64,000 nucleotides of DNA, taken from contig NZ_JAAAML010000004.1 of the NCBI RefSeq assembly GCF_024105735.1, positions 310,001-374,000 of the forward strand, written 5' to 3'. This stretch comes from Parahoeflea alexandrii (GTDB taxonomy: Bacteria > Pseudomonadota > Alphaproteobacteria > Rhizobiales > Rhizobiaceae). A program made the position numbers and the translations under genes. The notes below the pieces were generated by a model. That model was not told the origin of the DNA. It made no database searches and was given only the letters and a program-made list of their open reading frames with translations. Below, piece after piece: positions 27,284 through 35,870 of this stretch (the first letter of the stretch is position 1; each line of letters starts with the position of its first letter).

Positions 27284-28054
27284 ATGACCCCTGCACTGCC
27301 CTACTCGCTTGACGGCAAGGTTGCCGTCATCACCGGATCGAGCCGCGGCATCGGTCGCGCCACGGCCGAAACCATGGCCGGGCTCGGTGCAAAGGTGGTG
27401 ATCTCCAGCCGGACGGCAGATGCCTGCGAACCGGTGGCCGAAGCCATCCGCGCCGAAGGCGGCGAAGCGGCGGTGATCGCCTGCAACATTTCGCGAAAGG
27501 ACGAGGTCGAAGGCCTGATAGCCGGCACGGAGAAACTCTATGGCGCGCCGGACATCCTGGTCTGCAACGCCGCGGTGAACCCGGCCTACGGGCCGCTTGC
27601 GGACCTTTCGGACGAGGCCTTCGACAAGATCATGGGCTCGAACGTCAAGAGCAACCTGTGGCTCTGCAACCGCGTGATCCCGGCGATGAAGGAAAAAGGC
27701 GGCGGCGCCATTGTCATCATCTCGTCGATCGCAGGGATGCAGGGCAACGCGGTGATCGGCGGCTACGGAATATCCAAGGCCGCGGACTTTGCGCTGGCGC
27801 GCAATCTTGCCGTCGAGCACGGCGGCGACAATGTTCGCGTCAATTGCATCGCCCCCGGCCTGGTGAAGACCGATTTTGCCCGCGCGCTATGGGAGGACGA
27901 AGAGATGCTCAAGAAGCGCACCAGAACCACGCCGCTCAGGCGGATCGGCCTGCCCGAGGAAATCGGCCCGGTGGCAGCCTTTCTCGCCTCTCCGGCGGCA
28001 AGCTTCATCACCGGGCAGGTCATCGTCGCCGATGGCGGCGTGACCATCGCCTGA
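27284..28054 (+). CDS. Short-chain dehydrogenase/reductase
   Basis: 256 residues, classical SDR: TGSSRGIGRATAETMAG near 17, NAAVN near 95, catalytic serine in IISSIAGMQGN near 146 and YGISKAADFALARN near 160, with IAPGLVKTDFA and the C-terminal ITGQVIVADGGVTIA. It stands where pimE (an enoyl-CoA hydratase) would be expected. It may oxidise a hydroxyacyl-CoA or a hydroxylated ring substrate, with NAD(P) as cofactor. Similar DHRS4-type SDRs occur in many beta-oxidation operons. Substrate unknown. Confidence 0.87.
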   Translation: MTPALPYSLDGKVAVITGSSRGIGRATAETMAGLGAKVVISSRTADACEPVAEAIRAEGGEAAVIACNISRKDEVEGLIAGTEKLYGAPDILVCNAAVNPAYGPLADLSDEAFDKIMGSNVKSNLWLCNRVIPAMKEKGGGAIVIISSIAGMQGNAVIGGYGISKAADFALARNLAVEHGGDNVRVNCIAPGLVKTDFARALWEDEEMLKKRTRTTPLRRIGLPEEIGPVAAFLASPAASFITGQVIVADGGVTIA

Positions 28055-28182
28055 TTGAGGCCAAGGTGATCTGTTTGTTTCGATCCGGACCACACCATCA
28101 ATCACACATTCACGGCATCGCCGCAGCTGGTCATCATTGACCCGGCGTGCTGCAGCAAGGCCCATCAAAATGGAGAAATACC

Positions 28183-29223
28183 ATGTCTGACCAAATGCAG
28201 AGGATTGTCCTGGCCAAGCGCCCGGAAGGCCAGCCAGGACCGGACAATTTCCGTCTGGAAACAGTGGCTGTTCCATCGCCGGGTGACGGCGAGGTGCTGC
28301 TCAGGGTGCTCTACATGTCGCTCGATCCCTACATGCGCGGGCGCATGGACGATGCGAAGTCCTACTCCACGCCGGTGGCAATCGACGAGCAGATGGGTGG
28401 CGGCGCGGTTGGCGAAGTCATCGAAAGCCGCTCTCCGCACTTCAAGTCAGGCGACATCGCCATGGGCATGTTCGGCTGGGGGACACACGGCATCGTCAAG
28501 GCCAGAGAACTGCGCAAGATCGATCCCGATGTTGCACCTGACTCGACATCGCTCGGGGTGCTCGGCATGCCGGGATTTACCGGCTGGTACGGTTTCAACG
28601 TGATCGGCCAACCCAAGGCGGGCGAAACGCTGGTCGTCGGTGCCGCCACCGGCCCGGTCGGCTCGATGGTCGGGCAACTGGCGAAACAGAAGGGCCTGCG
28701 CGCCATCGGCGTTGCCGGCGGGGCGGACAAATGCGCCTATGCGGTGGAAGAACTGGGATTCGACGCCTGTATCGACCACCGCGCGGCGAGCGACGCCAAG
28801 GGTCTGCGCAAGTCGCTTTCAGAGGCCTGTCCTGATGGTATCGACATCTATTTCGAGAACGTCGCCGGGATGACACTGGAGGCGGTGCTGCCAATGATGA
28901 ATGTCGGCGGACGGATCCCGCTTTGCGGCATGATCGCCTGGTACAATGCAGGCGCCCTTGGCGCCGGAGAAACGGCGGGGCCGGACCGGCTGCCGAAGGC
29001 CTGGCGGACGATCCTCGTCAACCGGCTGACCGTGGGCGGTTTCATCATCTCGGATCATTTCGACCGCTTCGGCGACTTCCTCGCCGAGGTCGGACCACTC
29101 GTTGGCAGCGGCAAGATCGTCTATCGCGAAGATGTCTCCGAAGGGCTGGAGAACGCACCAGCGGCCTTCATCCGCATGCTCGGGGGCAAGAATTTCGGCA
29201 AGACGCTGGTCAAGGTCGCCTGA
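28183..29223 (+). CDS. NADP-dependent oxidoreductase, leukotriene B4 dehydrogenase / CurA type
   Basis: 346 residues of the zinc-free medium-chain reductase family: LYMSLDPYMRGRM near 45, GMPGFTGWYGFNVIGQPKAG near 125, the NADPH fold VGAATGPVGSMVGQLAKQKG near 150 and IDIYFENVAGMTLEAVLP near 225. Members reduce alpha,beta-unsaturated ketones and aldehydes. The ATG at 28183 has a GGAGAA site; the 128-base gap after the SDR may hold a separate promoter. A terminator follows. Its role in the acid pathway is unproven. Confidence 0.9.
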   Translation: MSDQMQRIVLAKRPEGQPGPDNFRLETVAVPSPGDGEVLLRVLYMSLDPYMRGRMDDAKSYSTPVAIDEQMGGGAVGEVIESRSPHFKSGDIAMGMFGWGTHGIVKARELRKIDPDVAPDSTSLGVLGMPGFTGWYGFNVIGQPKAGETLVVGAATGPVGSMVGQLAKQKGLRAIGVAGGADKCAYAVEELGFDACIDHRAASDAKGLRKSLSEACPDGIDIYFENVAGMTLEAVLPMMNVGGRIPLCGMIAWYNAGALGAGETAGPDRLPKAWRTILVNRLTVGGFIISDHFDRFGDFLAEVGPLVGSGKIVYREDVSEGLENAPAAFIRMLGGKNFGKTLVKVA

Positions 29224-29255
29224 CCGGTGCGGGGTCCTCCCTTCACACGAAAACC

Positions 29256-29288
29256 CCGCCCGGATGTGCACCAGCCTCCGGGCGGTTT
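29256..29288 (+). terminator. Rho-independent terminator after the acyl-CoA degradation genes
   Basis: A perfect nine-base-pair stem (CCGCCCGGA and TCCGGGCGG) with a twelve-base loop, followed by TTT. It runs up to the stop codon of the convergent SMR gene. Confidence 0.7.
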
Positions 29289-29617
29289 CAATGTGGGGCC
29301 GAAGCTGAAAGCAGGTTGAGCACAAGCACACCGGCAACGATCAGGGCAATGCCGAGATAGGCGAACAGGTCCAGTTTCTGGCCAAACAGCACGATGCCGA
29401 TGAGCGTGACCATCGCCACTCCGGCGCCGGCCCAAACGGCATAGGCAATGCCGACCGGAATGGTCTTGAGAACGATCGCCAGGAAATAGAACGAAATGGC
29501 GTAACCGACCACGGAGATGCCGCCATATCCCCACCTGGTAAACCCTTCGGAGGCTTTGAGCGCCGTGGTGGCGATGACCTCGCCGGTGATCGCGATGCCG
29601 AGAAACAGCCATGGCAT
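29288..29617 (-). CDS. Small multidrug resistance (SMR) family membrane transporter
   Basis: 109 residues in four hydrophobic helices. The essential membrane glutamate is E13 (AITGEVIATTALKASEGF), and the family motif GIAYAVWAGAGVAMVTLIG spans about 56-74. Such proteins are proton antiporters for cationic drugs, quaternary amines or guanidinium. The preceding TetR gene ends one base before this start, so the two form an operon, which argues for an inducible efflux system. The EmrE/QacE branch is more likely than the guanidinium exporter branch, but I cannot separate them firmly. Confidence 0.92.
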   Translation of the reverse strand: MPWLFLGIAITGEVIATTALKASEGFTRWGYGGISVVGYAISFYFLAIVLKTIPVGIAYAVWAGAGVAMVTLIGIVLFGQKLDLFAYLGIALIVAGVLVLNLLSASAPH

Positions 29618-29618
29618 G

Positions 29619-30221
29619 TCACTGCCCTCCTTCGTGGGGACGAGAGGACGTCCTCGCCCCGGTTGCATCAAGTGTTTCAAGAAAGGCCAGGATCTCCCGG
29701 CGCACCGGTGTATGTGAATCCGGTCCACCGCCAAGGTCGGACAACCAGAGGCCATCGGCCGCCAGACGCAGGGTACGGGCGATCGGTGTCAGGTCGGTTT
29801 CAGCGTGCCGCTGAAGGCGCGCCTCCACCCATTGGTTCCAGCGGGCGCAATAATGCGGGTCGGAGCTGAGCATGAGCATCAACACAGCCAGACGCTTTTC
29901 CTCGGGCACGGACATGTCGATTGCGGCGACGACCCGCAGATAGGCTCTAGAGAACCGTGCCTGCCGGTTTTCATCGCTTTCAAGCACATCTTCCACCCGG
30001 GCGTCGAACCAGTCGACAACCTCTTCAAACAACCCGTCGATCAGCGCTGTCTTGCCGGGGTAGTGGTGCAGCAAACCGCCCTTGCTGACGCCTGCCTCAC
30101 GCGCCACATTTTCCAGGGTCAGAGCCGGCAGACCATGATCGACGATCAGCCGTGCTGCGCATTCAAGCAGTCTGGCCCGCACGGCGTCCGGATTGTTCTT
30201 GCGTTGAGGTTTCGTCATCAT
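29619..30221 (-). CDS. TetR-family repressor of the SMR gene
   Basis: About 200 residues. The helix-turn-helix is LTLENVAREAGVSKGGLLHHY near 35-55, followed by PGKTALIDGLFEEVV, the family signature. The C-terminal domain is TetR_C-like with several methionines (LAVLMLMLSSDPHY). Start is one of two adjacent ATGs (30221 or 30218); a perfect palindrome sits just upstream. Coupling with the efflux gene suggests it binds the exported compound and releases the promoter. Confidence 0.9.
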   Translation of the reverse strand: MMTKPQRKNNPDAVRARLLECAARLIVDHGLPALTLENVAREAGVSKGGLLHHYPGKTALIDGLFEEVVDWFDARVEDVLESDENRQARFSRAYLRVVAAIDMSVPEEKRLAVLMLMLSSDPHYCARWNQWVEARLQRHAETDLTPIARTLRLAADGLWLSDLGGGPDSHTPVRREILAFLETLDATGARTSSRPHEGGQ

Positions 30222-30231
30222 GGTAAAACAT

Positions 30232-30245
30232 ACCGTCTGGACGGT
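30232..30245. promoter_or_regulatory. Palindromic operator for the TetR-SMR operon
   Basis: ACCGTC and GACGGT flank a TG centre (14 bases), extended by A/T-rich flanks AAAACAT and TTTTTAT. It lies 10 bases upstream of the TetR start, a normal place for a TetR autoregulatory operator. Arms of ACCGTC are common for TetR efflux repressors. Confidence 0.6.
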
Positions 30246-30573
30246 TTTTATGCAACCGATATTCAAGTCGTTTGCTTCGCATCAGAACACGGGGCGATCA
30301 TGGAACGGACGCTTCCGATCCAAGCGGTCGAAAGCGAGGCGATCAGCAGCGGTCGCAAAAGGCTGCGATGCACGAGCAGGCTACACCCGCCTCCGCAGGC
30401 TCAGCCCGGAATGAGCTGATGATTTATGTGCGGACATTGTGCAAACCGATTTATGTCAGGTGCAGGGGCTGCTAAAACTGCCCATCGAATGGCGATGATG
30501 GCCGGCAACTGACCGCCACCTTTCGCATCATCATTCATTGCGACGCGCAAGCGAAACGGGATTGGAGACCAAG
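30246..30573. other. Intergenic stretch with no recognised gene
   Basis: 328 bases between the TetR operator and the dehydratase start. I see no coding signature on either strand. The last part carries the GGAG ribosome site of the dehydratase. The dehydratase promoter must lie here, but I could not identify a convincing operator matching the downstream GntR-like site. Confidence 0.5.
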
Positions 30574-32373
30574 ATGTCAGACGAGACGAAAAAGACGCCG
30601 CTGCGGTCACAGCTCTGGTTTGACAATCCCGAGAACCGGGAAATGACGGCGCTCTATATCGAACGCTACGTCAATTACGGCCTGACGCGCGACGAGTTGC
30701 AATCCGGAAAGCCGATCATCGCGATTGCGCAGACGGGATCGGACCTGTCTCCGTGCAACCGCCATCACATCGAACTCGCCAAGCGCGTCCGCGACGGCAT
30801 CATCGCCAATGGCGGGGTGCCGCTCGAAGTGCCGGTGCATCCTATCCAGGAAACCGGGAAACGGCCCACGGCCATGCTCGACCGCAACCTCGCCTATCTG
30901 GGGCTGGTGGAATCGCTGTTCGGCTATCCGCTCGACGGCGTGGTGCTGACGATCGGCTGCGACAAGACAACACCGGCGCTCTTGATGGCGGCCGCCACCG
31001 TCAACATTCCGGCGATCGCGTTCTCGGTCGGTCCGATGCTCAACGGCTATTTCCGTGGCGAGCGCACCGGATCCGGCACGATCATCTGGAAAGCCCGCGA
31101 GCTGCATGCGGAAGGCAAGATCGACGACGAGCAGTTCGCCGAACTGGTGACGTCGTCGGCGCCGTCGGTGGGCTACTGCAATACCATGGGTACGGCCTCG
31201 ACGATGAATTCGCTGGCCGAAGCGCTCGGCATGCAGTTGCCCGGATCGGCGGCGATCCCGGCGCCTTACCGCGAGCGCGGGCAGATGGCCTATGCCACCG
31301 GCAAGCGCATCGTCGACATGGTCCGTGAGGACCTCAAGCCATCCGACATCATGACCCGTCAAGCCTTCGAGAATGCCATCGTCACCAACTCGGCTCTCGG
31401 CGGATCGACCAACGCGCCGATCCATGTGGTGGCGATTGCCAGGCACATCGGCGTCGAGCTTACAAACGACGACTGGCAGACACTGGGGCACCATGTGCCG
31501 CTGCTGACCAATCTCCAGCCCGCAGGGACCTATCTGGGCGAGGACTTTCACCGGGCCGGCGGCGTTCCCGCCGTCGTGGCCGAACTGTTGAAGGCCAATC
31601 TGCTGCCGCATCCGGGCGCGCTGACCGTCAACGGCCGCAGCATCGGAGAAAACTGCGCCGATCGCGAGACCGAGAACCCGGATGTGATCCGTCCGATCAC
31701 CAATGCGCTGATGCAGGACGCGGGCTTCCTCAATCTCAAGGGTTCGCTGTTTGACAGCGCCATCATGAAGACCTCGGTGATCTCGCAGGAATTCCGGGAC
31801 CGGTACCTCTCCAATCCCGACGACAAGGACGCGTTCGAAGGTGTCGCGGTGGTGTTCGACGGACCCGAGCACTACAACCGGATGATCGACGATCCGGATC
31901 TCGCCATCGATGAAAACTCGATCCTGGTGATGCGCGGCGCAGGCCCACTCTGCTATCCGGGTGGTGCGGAAGTGGTCAACATGCGGCCGCCGAGCTACCT
32001 GCTCAAGAAAGGCATCACCGCCCTGCCCTGCATCGGCGACGGCCGGCAGTCGGGGACGTCGGCCTCACCCTCGATCCTCAATGCCTCGCCGGAGGCCGCA
32101 GCCGGCGGTGGGCTCGCACTGCTGCGCAACGGCGACAGGATCCGCATCGACCTCGGCAAGAGCCGGGTCGACGCTCTCGTGCCGCAAGAGGAATGGGAGC
32201 AGCGCGCCCGGGATCTCGCCGCCTCTGGCGGCTACCAGATCCCGCCAAGCCAGACCCCCTGGCAGAAATACTTCCGCGAGCTGGCGGAGCCGTTCTCGGA
32301 AGGCATGGTGCTGCGCGGGGCGGACGAATTCCAGCGCGTCGCCCAGAAGTCGGTTCCCCGCGACAATCATTGA
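30574..32373 (+). CDS. IlvD/Edd-family sugar-acid dehydratase (D-xylonate or L-arabonate dehydratase type)
   Basis: 599 residues. Three iron-sulfur cysteines are in SPCNRHH near 55, IGCDKTTPA near 128 and [12 protein letters not shown] near 200, as in pentonate dehydratases. The magnesium-binding and C-terminal segments ([35 protein letters not shown]) are intact. It removes water from an aldonic acid to give 2-keto-3-deoxy acid. Length is close to D-xylonate dehydratase (about 590). It is followed by a DapA-family enzyme and a GntR regulator, the usual companions. Start chosen for GGAG spacing; an earlier non-ATG start is unlikely. Confidence 0.88.
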   Translation: MSDETKKTPLRSQLWFDNPENREMTALYIERYVNYGLTRDELQSGKPIIAIAQTGSDLSPCNRHHIELAKRVRDGIIANGGVPLEVPVHPIQETGKRPTAMLDRNLAYLGLVESLFGYPLDGVVLTIGCDKTTPALLMAAATVNIPAIAFSVGPMLNGYFRGERTGSGTIIWKARELHAEGKIDDEQFAELVTSSAPSVGYCNTMGTASTMNSLAEALGMQLPGSAAIPAPYRERGQMAYATGKRIVDMVREDLKPSDIMTRQAFENAIVTNSALGGSTNAPIHVVAIARHIGVELTNDDWQTLGHHVPLLTNLQPAGTYLGEDFHRAGGVPAVVAELLKANLLPHPGALTVNGRSIGENCADRETENPDVIRPITNALMQDAGFLNLKGSLFDSAIMKTSVISQEFRDRYLSNPDDKDAFEGVAVVFDGPEHYNRMIDDPDLAIDENSILVMRGAGPLCYPGGAEVVNMRPPSYLLKKGITALPCIGDGRQSGTSASPSILNASPEAAAGGGLALLRNGDRIRIDLGKSRVDALVPQEEWEQRARDLAASGGYQIPPSQTPWQKYFRELAEPFSEGMVLRGADEFQRVAQKSVPRDNH

Positions 32374-32441
32374 CGCCGCAACTGGCTGACACGCGCGATC
32401 CGGGCTTTACCGCCCGGGGCAGATCCTGTACTGACATCGTA

Positions 32442-32453
32442 CTAACATGTTAG
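32442..32453. promoter_or_regulatory. Palindrome upstream of the DapA-family gene, possible GntR site
   Basis: CTAACATGTTAG is a perfect 12-base palindrome 24 bases before the start at 32478. FadR-subfamily GntR proteins bind short palindromes, and such a regulator is encoded two genes downstream (33369). A CCGGGC/GCCCGG hairpin without a T run precedes it (32400-32417). Confidence 0.4.
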
Positions 32454-32477
32454 CTCCAACAGACTGGCTTATCCTTG

Positions 32478-33359
32478 ATGTCCAAACCTATCTTCGGCCT
32501 TTCGGCCGCCCTGGTGACTCCTTACACCGCCTCAGGCGCGGTCGATCTTCCCAAGCTTGCACGACATGCCAGCGCCATGCTGGCGCGCGGCTGCGACAGC
32601 GTCACCCTGTGCGGCACCACCGGCGAGGGCTACGGTCTGTCGCTGGAGGAGCGCAAGGCCATGCATCACGCGGTGGCGCAGAGCCTGCCTGCGGATACAC
32701 GCATCCAGGTCGGCATCATGGCGTCGGCCATCGATGACGCGGTCGCGCAGTCAAGGGCCGCACTCGACGCCGGCGCGAGCGGGCTGCTGATGGCGCCCCC
32801 TTTCTATCTCAAGGGCGTCGATGACGAGGGGGTTTTCAACTGGTTCAACCAGGTGTTCGAACGCATTGGCGGGGGACTGCGCGGCGTCATCATGTATCAT
32901 ATTCCCGGACAGACCGCGGTGGCGCTGTCACCGGAACTGATCGCCCGGCTGCGCAAGGCCTGGCCCGGCGTGATCACCGGCATCAAGGATTCCTCCGGCG
33001 ACTGGGAGACGGCCGAGCGCTATATCGCGAGCCATGGCGACATCTCGGTGCTGGTCGGCGACGAGCGGCTGCTGCCGCGCGCCATGGCCAAAGGCGCCGA
33101 GGGATCAATCTGCGGGGTGGCCAACATCACGCCGGAACTGCTGGCGCCGGTGATCCATTCGGGCGGCGACGGGCGGCTGGTGAGCGAGATCGTCGACCTG
33201 ATTGTCGCCAACCCGGTGATGCCCGCGGTCAAGGTGCTGGTCGGGCACCTGGCGCGCGATGCCGGTTTCGATGCCGTACGGGCGCCGCTCACGGAACTGA
33301 GCCCGGAGCGGAAGTCGAAACTGATCCAATCCTTTGACGCCATCATGGCCATGGACTGA
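32478..33359 (+). CDS. Dihydrodipicolinate synthase (DapA) family lyase/dehydratase for a keto-deoxy sugar acid
   Basis: 293 residues of the DapA fold. The GTTGEG motif near 45, the catalytic tyrosine in IMYHIPGQ near 135 and the Schiff-base lysine in GITGIKDSSGD near 165 are intact. Family members in this setting either dehydrate 2-keto-3-deoxypentonate to ketoglutarate semialdehyde or split it by retro-aldol to pyruvate and an aldehyde; sequence alone does not separate these. A ketoglutarate-semialdehyde-type dehydrogenase is encoded at 41840, which could receive the product. Confidence 0.85.
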   Translation: MSKPIFGLSAALVTPYTASGAVDLPKLARHASAMLARGCDSVTLCGTTGEGYGLSLEERKAMHHAVAQSLPADTRIQVGIMASAIDDAVAQSRAALDAGASGLLMAPPFYLKGVDDEGVFNWFNQVFERIGGGLRGVIMYHIPGQTAVALSPELIARLRKAWPGVITGIKDSSGDWETAERYIASHGDISVLVGDERLLPRAMAKGAEGSICGVANITPELLAPVIHSGGDGRLVSEIVDLIVANPVMPAVKVLVGHLARDAGFDAVRAPLTELSPERKSKLIQSFDAIMAMD

Positions 33360-33368
33360 GGAGAACCG

Positions 33369-34052
33369 ATGATCGCGCCCCAGACGCCGCACAACAAGGA
33401 TGGTGAACCGCTCAAGCTGCGCGAGCAGGCCTATGAGGAATACACACGCAGCCTGTTGTCACAGCAGATCAGGCCGGGGCAGTTCATCACCCAGCGGCAA
33501 CTGGTGGAGATCACCGGATATCCGCTCGGCGCGATCCGGGAACTGGTACCGCGGCTCGAGGCCGAAGGCCTGATCCGCACCGTGCCGCAGCGTGGCATGC
33601 AGGTTCCGCAGGTCGATCTCAACCTGGTGCGCAACGCCTACCAGTTCCGCGAATTCATCGAGGTGGCGGCCGTCAGGCTGTTTGCCACCAATGCCGATGC
33701 CGGCCTGATCGCAAGGCTGCGCGCCCACCATGAGCAGATCATCGAACGGTTCGAACGGGGCGAGGAAGACGGGCTGATGCAGGACGCGGAAGCCGTCGAT
33801 CTTGAACTGCACGAGGCGATCATCGACGGGCTCGGCAATGACATCATTGCCCACGCCTACCGGGTCAACTGGATCAAGATCAGGCTGATCCGCCTGGCCG
33901 AGACACGGCTTTACGTGCCGATGATCCCCTCGGTGATCGGCGACCATTTGCGCATCATCGAGGCGCTCGAGGCGCGCGATCCCGACGCCGCTGCCGCGGC
34001 TATGCAAAGGCATATCGAGATCGCGCGGCGGCGCGCGGTCAACATGGGGTAA
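33369..34052 (+). CDS. GntR-family transcriptional regulator (FadR/FCD type)
   Basis: 227 residues. The winged helix is FITQRQLVEITGYPLGAIRELVPRL at about 38-62, and the helical FCD domain follows with metal-ligand-like residues (DLELHEAIIDGL; HLRIIEALEARD; MQRHIEIARRR). It starts nine bases after the DapA-family stop with a GAGGAGA site and likely represses the dehydratase/lyase genes in the absence of the sugar acid. Confidence 0.88.
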   Translation: MIAPQTPHNKDGEPLKLREQAYEEYTRSLLSQQIRPGQFITQRQLVEITGYPLGAIRELVPRLEAEGLIRTVPQRGMQVPQVDLNLVRNAYQFREFIEVAAVRLFATNADAGLIARLRAHHEQIIERFERGEEDGLMQDAEAVDLELHEAIIDGLGNDIIAHAYRVNWIKIRLIRLAETRLYVPMIPSVIGDHLRIIEALEARDPDAAAAAMQRHIEIARRRAVNMG

Positions 34053-34076
34053 GAGCGGCCGCGGCGCCGGGCCTCG

Positions 34077-34772
34077 TCAGTCCGCCCGGCGGTCATTCTC
34101 AAGACGCATCAGTTCGGCCTGGGCCCGTTCCAGATCGGCAGCGGTGGTGATCTTGAAATTTTCTTCCGCGCCTTGAACGATCCTGACATCCATGCCGGCT
34201 GCGCGGGCAACGGCGACATCGTCATGGGCCTCGCCATCGTGCCCCCGATGGGCGGCTAAAATGGCATCGAATGCAAAACCCTGCGGGGTCTGCGCCCGCC
34301 AGAGCCCGTCGCGCGAAACAGGTGCAAGGGCGTGGTCGCCGTCGGCATTCCACAACGCGTCAACCACAGGAAGCGCGGCAAACGCGCCTTCGGCCTGATC
34401 GAGCGCGGAAAGCACTGCCACGATCACGCGCGCGGGGATGAACGGGCGCGCCGCATCATGGATGAGGATCTTGCCGGTGCCTGTGTCGCGGAAGGATTCG
34501 AGACCCAGGCGCACAGACTGCGCCCGCGTCGCGCCGCCATGCACCGGGGCAAGCAGCCGCCTGTCATCGATCCCGGCCAGGGCCGCTTCGCACAGGGCCT
34601 GGTCGTCGGGATGAATGACCACGCGCAAAAGATCGATCGCATCGAGCGCCAGGAACGCGTCGACCGCCCGGCGGAGCGAACAGATGCCGCCGACGGGGAG
34701 GAACTGTTTCGGGATCTCGCCGCCGAGGCGATGGCCGCGGCCGGCCGCGACTATAAGCACGGAATTCAACAT
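34077..34772 (-). CDS. ispD: 2-C-methyl-D-erythritol 4-phosphate cytidylyltransferase, stand-alone
   Basis: 231 residues. Family motifs: VAAGRGHRLGGEIPKQF at the start, IHDAARPFIP near 103, RAQTPQGFAFD near 155, AHDDVAVARAAGMDV near 180 and EENFKITTAADLERA near 205. It couples methylerythritol phosphate to CTP in isoprenoid synthesis. Many alphaproteobacteria make a fused IspDF, so a lone IspD of this kind may be a second copy or a related CTP:sugar-phosphate transferase. The motif usually ending in glutamate (TDEASALE) here ends in alanine. The gene stands alone between a GntR and a LuxR gene. Confidence 0.75.
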   Translation of the reverse strand: MLNSVLIVAAGRGHRLGGEIPKQFLPVGGICSLRRAVDAFLALDAIDLLRVVIHPDDQALCEAALAGIDDRRLLAPVHGGATRAQSVRLGLESFRDTGTGKILIHDAARPFIPARVIVAVLSALDQAEGAFAALPVVDALWNADGDHALAPVSRDGLWRAQTPQGFAFDAILAAHRGHDGEAHDDVAVARAAGMDVRIVQGAEENFKITTAADLERAQAELMRLENDRRAD

Positions 34773-35020
34773 GGATTTCGACTAGCCGTTCTTCCAGTAA
34801 ACTTCAATCCGCGTTTCCGGCTGGCGGATGCCGAAGGGGCTGGCTGCTTGCGGGCGGCTCTGTCTCGGCGGCCCGATCCCGGAGATTGCGCCGGCGACAG
34901 GAACTGTCGGCACAGCGCCGTAATGGCTCAGTTTCCTATCCGTCATCGAGCCGGATTGAAAGAAACCGGCCTTGTGTGTATCGTCGAGCTTCGATTGCGC
35001 ACCAACCGGCGGGCCCGTCC

Positions 35021-35782
35021 TTGAACCTGACGACAAAGGAAACCGATCTCGTCTTCAGCATCATGGCTGACCTTTCCTACGGCTACGGCTCGAACGAGTT
35101 GCGCCGCCGGGTCGGGCTCAAGCTGCTGGACCTGCTTGGCGCGCAGTATTTCGCCTCCTATGTCTGGAACAATTCCCAGAACGCGTTTTGCGATCGTGTG
35201 TCGATCAACATGAGCGACGACAATCTGGGCGCCTATGAGCAGTACTTCCAGTATTGCGATCCGATCACGCCGGTGCTGCAGCGGCGGCGCAAGGCCACTA
35301 GCGTCAGCGAGATCATGCCGCGCAGCCGGTTCGAGCGCACCGAGTTCTTCAACGATTTCCTTGCCAATGACGGTCTCCACTTCGGCGTGAACTTCTACGC
35401 CTATTCCGGCGGAACCAATATCGGCGACCTCAGGATCTGGCGCGGCAAGAACAAGGAGGATTTCAGCCACCGCGAGCTTGAGATCCTCGACGCCATCGGC
35501 CCGGGTTTCACCAATGCGATGCGCAGTGCCCTGGCGCGGGAGACGAGCGCGCAAGGCAAGGTCGACCTTGTCTCCGCGCTCGAGCAGGCCGCCACCGGCG
35601 CGATGCTCACCGCACGCGAGAAGGAAATCTGCGCAGCCGTGCTGGCGGGCCTGTCAGATCAGCAGATTGCCGCAAGATACGGGATCTCCTTCACGACGGT
35701 CCGGTCCCACCTCAAGCACATCTATGGCAAGCTCGGGATCAGCGGGCGCACCCAGCTTCTCTCCAGGGTGATCACGCACTGA
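35021..35782 (+). CDS. LuxR-family transcriptional regulator
   Basis: About 253 residues. A C-terminal LuxR helix-turn-helix (LSDQQIAARYGISFTTVRSH) is clear. The N-terminal domain has YEQYFQYCDPITPVL and a run of aromatic residues, but I do not see the tryptophan/aspartate set of acyl-homoserine-lactone receptors, so it is probably a solo sensor for another small molecule. Start is uncertain: TTG at 35021, or ATG at 35063; neither has a strong ribosome site. The amidase operon follows on the same strand, with a 20-base palindrome between. Confidence 0.8.
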   Translation: MNLTTKETDLVFSIMADLSYGYGSNELRRRVGLKLLDLLGAQYFASYVWNNSQNAFCDRVSINMSDDNLGAYEQYFQYCDPITPVLQRRRKATSVSEIMPRSRFERTEFFNDFLANDGLHFGVNFYAYSGGTNIGDLRIWRGKNKEDFSHRELEILDAIGPGFTNAMRSALARETSAQGKVDLVSALEQAATGAMLTAREKEICAAVLAGLSDQQIAARYGISFTTVRSHLKHIYGKLGISGRTQLLSRVITH

Positions 35783-35789
35783 ACTGAAA

Positions 35790-35809
35790 TATCCTCATTA
35801 CTGAGGATA
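35790..35809. promoter_or_regulatory. Perfect 20-base palindrome (lux-box-like) before the amidase operon
   Basis: TATCCTCA, TTAC, TGAGGATA: perfect eight-base arms around a four-base centre. Length and symmetry equal those of lux/tra boxes, though the sequence differs from the classical consensus. It lies eight bases after the LuxR stop and 61 bases before the amidase start, a sensible activator position. Confidence 0.6.
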
Positions 35810-35870
35810 GAAATCGCGGCTCCGCCATACGCATCATGTCCCTCGGTCCGAAACCACAGGCGGAGGGAAA

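Noticed and set aside
34886-35020. Longer N-terminus for the LuxR protein
   Set aside because: The extra residues are arginine/serine-rich without structure and begin with a non-ATG codon.
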